Source of the DNA: Hyaloscypha bicolor E
Taxonomy: Eukaryota > Ascomycota > Leotiomycetes > Helotiales > Hyaloscyphaceae
Direction: 5' to 3'
DNA length: 64,000 nt
NCBI RefSeq assembly: GCF_002865645.1
Contig: NW_020194637.1
Coordinates: 372,001-436,000 of the forward strand
A program made the position numbers and the translations under genes. Positions 55,651 through 64,000 of the stretch are shown piece after piece. The first letter of the stretch is position 1; every line of letters starts with the position of its first letter. The notes beneath the pieces are model-generated. The model had not been told where the DNA came from, did no database searches, and worked only from the letters and a program-made list of their open reading frames with translations.

Positions 55651-58379
55651 CTAGATACTTGACACCTCAAAATCAAAGTCTGACTGCATGGCCGCGTGGC
55701 TTCCAGCTTGAGGCATAAATGTGTTCCCTTCGGCTGCCATAGGGAGACTATCTGACCGGAAAGATTGCGAGTCGTTTATAAATTGGAGGCCCAGATTGTG
55801 GTCACTACCGACGAAGAAATTATCACTATTTGTATGAGAAAGAATATTTGTCGGCCAATCATAAGTTGGATGATCCAAAAGGTTTGACGTGACAGGGGAA
55901 CCCCATATTGATGTTGACACGCGCGGTTGAATATTGGCCATTGTTGGAGTTCTCAAATTGTTCCTCATCTGTCGAGGACCTCCGCCATTCTTCCACATCG
56001 ACTCCCAGTGTTTGAATGTGTCATAACCTGAGCCCAGAGAGCCAGAGGCCGAAAGACTTCCATCATTGCGTGTTTTGAGAGCTCGCTCAAGGGCTTCTAT
56101 CAAGGCCACTTCTGACCGGGCGGAGTCTCCTGCTGCGGAGATATAACGAATCATACCGAGACCATCTTGTAAGATATTTTGAAACTCGTCTGAAGACTCA
56201 TTGTACACACAGTAAGCGATCAGGACGAGTAACGATGCTCGGCAGGAGCTGTACTCGATATAGGACCCTCGAGCCAAGCCATAACCACCGTCGCGTAGTG
56301 AACGGCATATCTCTAGTGCTTCCTTTGCAGCCTGAACACAATCCTCGACAAGTTGCTGTCTTGTTGATGATTGTTTATGGTTGTTCCCTGATGCAGGACT
56401 CTGGCTGTCAGAGAAACCTGACTGTGGGTTGTTATTTGAGCCAGGATTCGGACGGCTGAGCAAGAAAGGCCTCCCGACGAACATGCGTATCAGACAATAC
56501 TCAAGCCTTAGATGAGCTGTTGATCGATGATGGGCCTCGCGGTACGGATTATCGGGGGACTCCTGAGAAATAGGCAAGCCTGACCACCAATTTTGCAAAC
56601 CAGTCTTGATAGTGATCAGGCGCGCCGATATGTTGGCAATTTCTTGCTTTGGGCAATTACGAGATAGATTTCTTGAGACATGTCCGTTAGTCTTCAGAGG
56701 CTTAAGTAAGGAAGTAGAGAAGACGCACTGGTGCGTACATTTGATTTAAGTAGTCCTCCAGTTTGTGAGTCATATATATTGAAGCACGCAAGTGAGAAAC
56801 GTTCGATGGGAAGTCTCCTTTTCGTATGTCCGCCTGATCCTTTGGAAAGTCTGCGTCGATGTCAGAGCGATGAATTGAAAGAGGTCTTCCGTGAAAGATG
56901 CAGATTTTCCTAGAAGAAGTTAGTCATCCCTTTTAATTGATAAAGCTTGAACTCTACCTCTCCCACACATATGCACTCCACCAGACACGATTTCTTGTTT
57001 CAATCATCCCATCGCTGAGCGCGCTCCCCGTGTATTTCCGATGCATTCCATTCTGCATACCCAATCTCAGTGCTAGATTGACGTAAATGTAACCGAGACC
57101 AGATGCATCGATGGGAAGAGAATAGACACCGAGTAATAAACAAGCCTGCACACTCTCCAGCGTCGAAGTCTCGATGATTTCTGGCAGTAGTCTGACCGCT
57201 TGCTGGTAGAAAATAGATCCGATCTCGTCTTCTGAATACTCGACGCTTGTGTAAAATCTTTCATGCTGAGAAGGTGAGTCGAGGTAGGCGTATTGTATAC
57301 CAATTGCAAATACGCTAAGAATTATGCTCATCGTCGAGGCGTCTTTGATAGCCAATGCTGCAGGCTTATCATAAATAAGATCTAGCTTCTCCAAGAGCCA
57401 GCGTCTCTCAACGTAAAAGTGATGAGTCTCTGCAAATTCGAAAAAAATCCGAACAAGAAAGTCGGATATGGGCCTTGGTGGACAGCAAGAAATGGCGGCA
57501 GATAGATTATCTGGGCTGGGTTGTAGTTGTCCAGCCCTAACATAATCCGATATATGACTTGTGTTTTGTGCCTGTTCATCGGTTGTAAGCCGTGTTCGTT
57601 CTCAAAGATCCACACGCACTTACCGATTCTCGCGGACTATACACTCTCTCCTCCAATTGTCGTTTGATGCGCATGGAAAAGTTCCAGTAAGAGAACTCAC
57701 CTGAGTAATCTAGTCATCAGTTAGCTTAATCTACTGGGAAATGTAATTATAGGGATTGCAGACGAGTTGCAGTATCTCCTTCAACTGGGCTAATAGTGCA
57801 GGTCTCATCTTTAATAGCAAGTTCTTCGGAAGAAGGATTTGTATTGTCGCCGTCTGACCCCTCACAAGGTATGGCTTCCGCCCTGAGACGAAGGCTTTCG
57901 GTATCAAGAGCAACTTCTTTGATCTCATACTTCAAAATTCGCTCCATGTAACGAGCGCGGTCCCGCAGTTCAGCGAGGATTCCACTCGAAGCGCTTGACA
58001 ATCTGTGCATCAGGTCAATTGAATCAGCTGAGATGTATCATGTATAGAGGCGAAAATGGATTTACCCCCCGGAGTTCGAGTGAAGCTCTCCAGTTTGAGA
58101 TGCGGTAGTCATGAATTCGCATGCTCTTCGAAAGTGAAGACATCTTCTGCACGGAACTCCTCCTTCGCATTTCTCTTTCACCCGCCGACATTGGTCACAG
58201 CTAGAGTCGAAACCAGTCAGCTTGTTACTGCCCAATCAGAGCACGAAGTCTCACGCTCGGGCAGCTCTCTTTCTTTCATCTGCTGCGCTCCTGCGTTCCT
58301 TCAGTTTTCGAGGAGGCTCTGCTAGTCGACTGCTCGGTGGTAGCTGTTCGAGGTCGGGGTTCATGGTGTTGTAGCTCAT
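55651..58379 (-). CDS. Zn2Cys6 fungal-specific transcription factor
   Basis: Seven exons, 58379-58255, 58200-58066, 58002-57764, 57709-57624, 57571-56958, 56909-56739 and 56671-55651, give 796 residues in one frame. The zinc cluster is C43-x2-C46-x6-C53-x5-C59-x2-C62-x6-C69, reassembled across the first intron. The middle carries the fungal transcription-factor domain (SGEFSYWNFSMRIKRQLEE, PPRPISDFLVRIFFEFAETH, RLGMQNGMHRK, RVWWSAYVWER). The tail is Asn/Ser-rich. It should be a nuclear DNA-binding regulator, likely of the oxidoreductase, HAD and transporter genes around it (inference from position). Most predictors would start from a later exon because the first two are short. Confidence 0.92.
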
Positions 58380-58847
58380 TTTATAGCTTATCTATATGGG
58401 ATAAAATAGATTCCTTGCCTATGCATGTGTATCATCTCAATATACACCCCAGCGTAGAACAAAAGGCAAAGTATGACAGAGTGCCAAATGGGTCGTAATG
58501 CTTGTTGGGGCTAAGGTGGGGGTTCTTGGAGCGATAAGATAACGATGATGCACTAAAACCCAGTATTATCTTCCAATTAACAGGGGGAGTACATCCCTGT
58601 ACTTTAGGGCAGTTGTAAGTATGAACTGTTTCTGGTAAGTTGTAAGAAAAGGATGTGCATATACTGATACTGAACTCTAGGGAGCTGGCATAGTATGTAG
58701 GCGATAAGATAGAGATGTACGATAGACACGCGTTCGTCGTGAATTGACCAAGAACAACAGCATTCACATTCGCACTTCTATAAATTTGCAGGGAATATCA
58801 TTTGAAGTATCTGTATCTGACGGGGCGCATATTCCATAAGTCTCCAT
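58380..58847. other. Intergenic between the regulator start and the transporter end
   Basis: Holds the promoter of the Zn2Cys6 gene and the 3' UTR of the UNC93-like gene. The 111-codon minus frame at 58432-58767 has no motifs. Confidence 0.5.
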
Positions 58848-60725
58848 TTAATTAGTCTTCGCCACGCCTTCAATGATCGGTCCATCAGCCTCGTTATCAT
58901 AGTGGGCTGGAGCCTCTGGAACCAGCCGAATGAGAAATGCCATGCAGGGAATCGTGAGAGCCAACAAGGCGCAATTGACATAGAATGCAGTTCTAGGGTC
59001 GCCGCCAGTTCTTGAGTTGATGCCATAAGAGGTAGCCTGGCCGAGAGTTTCGAACGCACGGAAGAGACCGCCGGTGCGAGCATTGGCTTTGACGTCGGTA
59101 GAGAATGTGCCAAGGATCCAGTATAGAGACAGTTGGCAGAGATATCCGGTGGTGAAGCTATGAGTACTAAGTCAGTATATTGCTTGTATATATCTTGGGG
59201 AGTCCTGAGTTTTCTTTGGAATCGAGACTTGCATGAAGAGGTAAGGAAGGTATGCTTCAGCCCAGCGATGAGTGTTACTAGAAATGGTAAGGTCAGGCAC
59301 TACGCAAAGTGGAGACTTGAGAAAAATATCTTACAGGCCATAATCCAGAGCAAACTTCCCGCGCCCGAATTTATGGTATTCAATTCCAACCCATATGAAG
59401 CCACCAATCTGGGGAATTACCCAAAGTGCAAAAGCGATGCAAGCGCGCTGCATTTGAGACCACCGCTTCACGTCCAAGAGTTTTCCATAGAGCATCACCA
59501 TCGGGATAGTGATACATGCTGACGGTGAGTTAGTGCTGCATTGCCCAGGATTGTGTTAAAGAGACTTACGGGTGATGAGAGATGATAGTGCGCGCGCTCG
59601 AACGGAGAAGTGCAGCGATAGGTAGGTTCCCATGGTTCCACCATAGAAGAACGAGTAGAATGCTGGGATGAAGACAAGCCACGTCTGGGGATAAGTGTTA
59701 GCTGTAGGCACCGGTACTCACTGGGAGAATTGTTACCTTTTTGCGCTGGATGTGCTTCCCCAGAGCAGCAAACTCTCCTCCCCAAGAGAGGCCAGGGGAT
59801 GTTGCAACCTTGGATCCATCACTTCGTCTGACTTTCCTGGTGGCTGAGAGTAGTAGTGCCCAGAGGAGTCCAGTACATTCTGCGAGAGACCTGGTTAGAG
59901 ATTTTCCGGCCGCTATCTGTGGGAATATAGTTACCAAATCCGACGAATATTAAGTATGTCGACCACGCAATGGAGCCCGCTGCAGATCTAGTATAGTTTG
60001 TCGAGAAGTTGATCGCTCCGCCAATTATACTGCCAGAATTCCTCATTGCAGACCAGATGCCTAGGAAGAGGCCCCTATCGTTTGGATCTGGGTATGAGAG
60101 CATCGCAGTTGTTTCGGCTACATACAAAAAGCCGCTTGCAAAGCCTCCGATAATCTTTGGAAATGTTAGTCGAGTTTCGCCTGAGCTTCGAGAACCCCGA
60201 AGATCCAAAACCGAATATAATTACCTGTGCTGTCAGGAGATACCAGTTTACACCGTATCGTGCACTAACATAGTAACCCGAGCCAGTGAGGGGCATGGAA
60301 AGGGCAGCAATGACACATGCCCATTTGATCCCAATTTTGTTAATCAAAGGCCCTCCGAAGAGGGTAATCATACACCCAGTAGCATATTGAAGAGAGTTTG
60401 CGAGATTTCCCAACCAAGGGGTCGAGAGTCCACCACCACCTAGATTCGAGATGGCGTCCGACATGGCGGGACCAACGAATGAAAGACTGCGATTGTGTCA
60501 GCCGTGCACTGCGAACCGTAGCCAGGTAGTATCTTACGCTCCAAAGAGGACCATCTGGAAAAGAACGCTGCGCCAAAACTTTGCTGATTTCGAGGCGGTA
60601 AGGTACGTTTCATCGATCTCGAGGGGAAGGCCCCACTCGGTGTTCTCAGCAGCAGCATAGTTGTTCTCGACTTTAACGGCGTCGACTTCGAGATCGGTTT
60701 CTTTTTTGCCCGGTGAGATTGACAT
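58848..60725 (-). CDS. UNC93-like major facilitator transporter
   Basis: Eight exons, 60725-60538, 60486-60225, 60154-59935, 59879-59737, 59684-59570, 59518-59335, 59277-59233 and 59157-58848, give 488 residues. Blocks typical of fungal UNC93-like proteins are FVGPAMSDAISNLGGGG, SLQYATGCMITLFGGP, GSGYYVSARYGVNWYLL, FLYVAETTAMLSYPDPNDRG, LGIWSAMRNSGSIIGGAINF and a late GYLCQLSLYWILGTFSTDVK. About 11-12 membrane segments. The seventh intron (59232-59158) uses a GC donor (GCAAGT); with it the frame joins YLPYLF to FTTGYLCQL. The correct stop is the TAA at 58848-58850; the frame running to 58778 is a different one. Substrate unknown; plasma membrane likely. Transcribed in the same direction as the regulator. 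Confidence 0.88.
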
Positions 60726-61682
60726 TGTGGGGGGTGGGGAAACGAAGAATGCTTTAGTTCCAGAGGTGGGATGATGGTGGATGTGTGGATATGGGGCATC
60801 GTGTATAATATATATACAGAAGTTTACACTTCGAGATCAATTGACCAATGGTTGGCTATTTCCTCACTTCAAGGGACAATCTCTCACATGCTCAGGAATG
60901 GGTTCACTCGTAGATAATGCACCCTACAAAATGGAGGTCCTTGTGTTATCGGTGAACAGTGAAAAGTGGAGCCGGCAATGCATGGCCGAAGCATCCTGGC
61001 ATCGAGAGATAAAGAGAAGACCGGCCCGGTACGCAAAAGTATTGTCTCCACTAATGGTCGGCTCACTAACTGAAAATGGAAAACCTGAGGAACAGACCAC
61101 AAAAGATGTCCCGGCGTTATACAGAATGGCATTTGCAGCTAGTGATAACAGATAATGTTTAAGTTTTGCTCCATTTCACGATTGGCAAAAGACTCTTCCC
61201 CGAGATTTCCTTCAATGAAGACGTTCTCTGTTATTCTCTACGCTGCGGGCCAGGTCAACCTTTTTCGCACTGGAATAACTAATTGAGGTCCGTAGCAAAA
61301 GCATGCCCCTACAAAAACACAATCTAGCGAATTTTTGATTTCCTAATGATTAAATAACTATACGTCAATTTTATATAGGGTTTATAGATATAATGAAAGA
61401 AGTAAACTTATAATAATGAAATATCTTATATAATTAAAAAGATATTTAAAAGATATTTATTATTAATTTATTAACTTTTAATTTTTTCCCAATAATATTT
61501 AAAGTATATTCTATATACTTAACAGATTCTTTTTAAAAAGAAAATAAACTATTTTATAAAATGGTTACTTTTTAATTAATTAATCTATTTTTATATAAAG
61601 CGTGTTTTTGTGCGGGCATGCTTTTGCCAGGGACTTCGGTTAACTGCAGGGATTCATTTTTGCAGCCATGTTCTTTTCCATA
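60726..61682. other. Intergenic with an AT-rich patch
   Basis: Promoter of the UNC93-like gene, then a strongly AT-rich RIP-like patch at about 61320-61600. It ends at the TA that borders the MITE. The 124-codon frame at 60781-61155 is not supported. Confidence 0.5.
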
Positions 61683-62033
61683 CTCGTTCGGCCGGGCTCA
61701 CCTGGTTCTCGCTTAGCACGCTTACCAGGTGAGGGAGGGCAATACGCAAAAACCAGCAATACGCAAATGTAAAACCCCACCAAAAATCAATTATTCGCGC
61801 ATGATTTTGGGAGCAACCGCACGTAATTAATAACTCGTTAAGAAGTAGAAATAGTTTCTTAATACTAAAACTTCTCCCCTCTAAAATTTAGAGCTAAAAA
61901 TCCATGGTTGCGGGGGGTGTCAAATTTCCCCATACAAATTTTTGCGGTGATTTGCGTATTGCTGGTTTTTGCGTATTGCCCTCCCTCACCGGGTAAGCGT
62001 GCTAAGCGAGAACCAGGTGAGCCCGGCCGAACG
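61683..62033. mobile_element. 351-bp MITE of Tc1/mariner type
   Basis: Inverted repeats of 86 bp at 61683-61768 and 61948-62033 differ at a single base. They start CTCGTTCGGCCGGGCTCACC and contain CAATACGCAAA twice, 17 bp apart. TA flanks both ends (61681-61682 and 62034-62035), as in Tc1/mariner insertions. The core has no coding capacity. The same TIR family forms the palindrome at 30206-30279. It lies between the two transporter genes. Confidence 0.92.
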
Positions 62034-62349
62034 AGTAGCTCCTCTTCAGGGGTCTCAGTTCAGAGTTGTCCACGAACGATATACCTACATTGTCCCGTCT
62101 CCCATGAAAGCAGTCGATCACACTTCGTAGACGTTACCCAAGTTGTCTGCTGCCCTCTGGCTTTCTCAGAACTACTATTCCAAATTATGAAGTGTACTTG
62201 CTTTCTCAGAGCTGCATTAACCCCGAAAACTCTCGGCTGTGCTACTTGCTGTCTGTCAGCGCCCTGCGTAACATCAAATTATCTACAAGAGACTCTCCCC
62301 CAATTCACACTTATGAAAGAGATTAGAGAAGATATCGGCCCTCTATCTC
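62034..62349. other. 3' flank of the MFS gene
   Basis: Short stretch between the MITE and the stop codon of the Dal5-like gene. Probably 3' UTR. No gene. Confidence 0.5.
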
Positions 62350-64000
62350 TCAGTGAGTATAAACAAAGAAAACATTCTTCCTATCCGTCTGATCAGCAAA
62401 CGCCATCTTCTCCCTCAAATCCAGCTTCTCCTCCTCACTCATGCCCTCCAATACCTTCCTATTCCTCTTGTTCAACATATCGTTATACCACCTCAGAATC
62501 AAAATCACAAAACACAAGATACCCAACGTAGCGATGATGCTAATCTTCCCAGAAATGTAGCCAGGCGCTTGCTTGGCTTGGAAAGTCTGGGTGCCGAGGA
62601 TATTGCCAGTTGCAAAGGAGACGAGGGTGAGGGCGTTGATGGTCACTTTCTTTGTGTGGCCCGCGATGTTTGAGGCATTCCAGGCCAGCATCAACATAAA
62701 CGCCGCGCCAAATGTACCAGTTAAGAAACTTGCAGCCAACAGCCCAGCTTTGTTCTTTGGGACACCATTGGGGTCAAGCCCGATCATGAGACCGGCACCA
62801 AGAATGGTGGGAAGGATACAGAGTAACATGACGGATGACCTGTCTCGCCATTTATCGGAGAAGTATCCAACGCCGAGGACGCAGATAGCGCCGATTGCTC
62901 CACTGGGTGCACTCAGAATGAGTGCTTGACGAGAGGAATAGCCGAAGGTTGTGAGGAGGATACTGGAGAAGTTTGAGAGGCCGCCGTTGGGGATTGAGCT
63001 GAGCATTGTGCAGAGGCAGACGAGGTACACTCGGACGTCTTTGAATGTTTCGAAAACCTACATATCATCGGTTAGAACATCTGTTCAGTGTGCTCGAGAT
63101 GGGAGAGGCGTACCTGTGCCTTCTTCAAGTGCGCGTTCTGAGTTCCGCTCTGATTATCCTTCGTTCTCAACAGCGCAGCAACCTTCTCCGCATCCGTGAA
63201 CCTCCTTGCCTTGACCGGAGAGTCAGGCAGGAGAACGCACACCAGCGCCCCGACGCAAATAGTCAGGGCCCCGATAGCAACGAAAAATATCCTCCAGCTC
63301 GCAAATTTCGTGTTGACGAAGCTGACGCCATACGCGAGTAACCCACCAAAGATCTGGGTCAACGAGTTGCATACATAGAACCAAGATACTCGGCGTCCTT
63401 GCTCTTCTTTCTTGTACCACATTGCGATGATCAAGACGAGAATTGGCGCCACGCAACTCTCGAAGACGCCGAGCAGCGTGCGGCAAATCGCTAGTCCGGC
63501 GAAATTGGTGCATGCTGCGTGGCAGCCGAGGATGAAACCCCAGAGCATGATGTTGATGCCAAGGTACAAGCCGAGCCTAGACATGTGTTGGGCGAGGTAT
63601 TGAGTGGGGAATTCCGCTGCGAGGAACCCTGTATCTCATTAGTTCTGCGTTCCTTTTGTTGGAGGTCAAGTTCACCGATGTAAAACAACATCGAAAGATC
63701 CGAATAATCCTGCCCCACAAGATGCGTATCCTTCCTGATTCCCATAACCGCCGTATACGACAGCGTTGTTTTGTCTAAGAACTGCAGGAAGTACACTGCA
63801 GCCAAAAGTGGGGCAATCGTGAAGTCGATCTTACGGAGCAGTTTTTTCAGCTGGACCGGGTCTTCGAGGATTGCCGTTCCTTCGATGGCGATTACTGCTG
63901 CTCGGGGGTGGTTTGTAAGAAACCCAAGGGCCTCGTCGGCATCGATGAGGTCAACTACTGTGACAGTCGCTTCATCGCTGGTGACGGAGTCCTGCCGACC
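62350..64000 (-). CDS. MFS transporter of the Dal5/allantoate-permease (ACS) type, 5' end outside the window
   Basis: Three exons seen, 64000-63676 (open at the window edge), 63628-63114 and 63057-62350, with introns of 47 and 56 nt. The visible protein has the family blocks DFTIAPLLAAVYFLQFLDKT (TM1), TAVMGIRKDTHLVGQDYSDL, GFLAAEFPTQYLAQH, GVFESCVAPILVLIIAMWY, KKEEQGRRVSWFYVCNSL and GYISGKISIIATLG near the end. This group imports small carboxylates, vitamins or nitrogen compounds by symport. The acidic N-terminal part (VDLIDADEALGFL) is cytoplasmic and the start codon lies beyond 64000. With the UNC93-like gene it makes two transporters in the cluster. Confidence 0.9.

Noticed and set aside
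58778..58847. C-terminal extension of the UNC93-like gene suggested by the frame ending at 58778
   Set aside because: The splice-consistent frame ends at TAA 58848-58850; the longer frame differs from the one carrying the conserved transporter tail.
61908..62531. 207-codon plus-strand frame crossing the MITE right arm
   Set aside because: Runs through the inverted repeat and then antisense to the MFS gene; chance frame.
1..64000. CRISPR arrays, bacterial operons, rRNA or tRNA genes
   Set aside because: None seen; genome is eukaryotic, and no cloverleaf with paired A and B boxes was found by eye, though a tRNA scan was not possible here.

Overview
The window looks like nuclear DNA of a filamentous ascomycete (Pezizomycotina; a leotiomycete-like genome is my guess, not proven). 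The evidence is genes with 46-60 nt GT-AG introns carrying CTAAC-type branch points, fungal-only families (HET domain NLRs, Clr5 domain, Zn2Cys6 regulator, GH55 glucanase, sedolisin), and an AT-rich block whose retrotransposon motifs are destroyed by transitions as RIP (repeat-induced point mutation) does.

Layout. 1-7140: AT-rich repeat block with a minus-strand Ty3/gypsy element (gag, protease, reverse transcriptase still recognisable) and minisatellites. 7.6-19.6 kb: self/non-self recognition type genes: a HET/NB-ARC/TPR NLR, a Clr5-domain TPR protein and a second HET protein. 20.1-20.8 kb: a TIR element. 21-26 kb: an intronless D-aminopeptidase-like gene, a small ORF and a secreted protein. 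26.4-30.3 kb: a graveyard: a gene stopped by one nonsense codon, a 914-bp Fot1-type deletion derivative with perfect 89-bp TIRs, an ankyrin NLR-type pseudogene and a 74-bp perfect palindrome. 30.4-47.7 kb: mostly conserved genes (GH55 glucanase, membrane protein, YCII protein, sedolisin, IPI3, a fungal hypothetical) around a 5-kb gene-poor stretch. 48.6-49.6 kb: ankyrin/membrane gene remains. 50.2-64 kb: a metabolic cluster: two paralogous FAD oxidoreductases, an HAD dehalogenase-like enzyme, a Zn2Cys6 regulator, an UNC93-like transporter and a Dal5-like MFS transporter cut by the window end, with a 351-bp MITE between the transporters.

How they may work together. The 50-64 kb genes have the composition of a small catabolic or detoxification cluster (oxidation, hydrolysis, uptake, own regulator). 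The 7-20 kb genes resemble fungal allorecognition loci, with near-identical TPR units in the NLR as expected for fast-evolving recognition domains, next to RIP-mutated transposons. Several elements across the window are linked: the palindrome at 30.2 kb is a stripped version of the MITE at 61.7 kb. Gene models were spliced by eye and are consistent in frame, but no search or transcript data were available.
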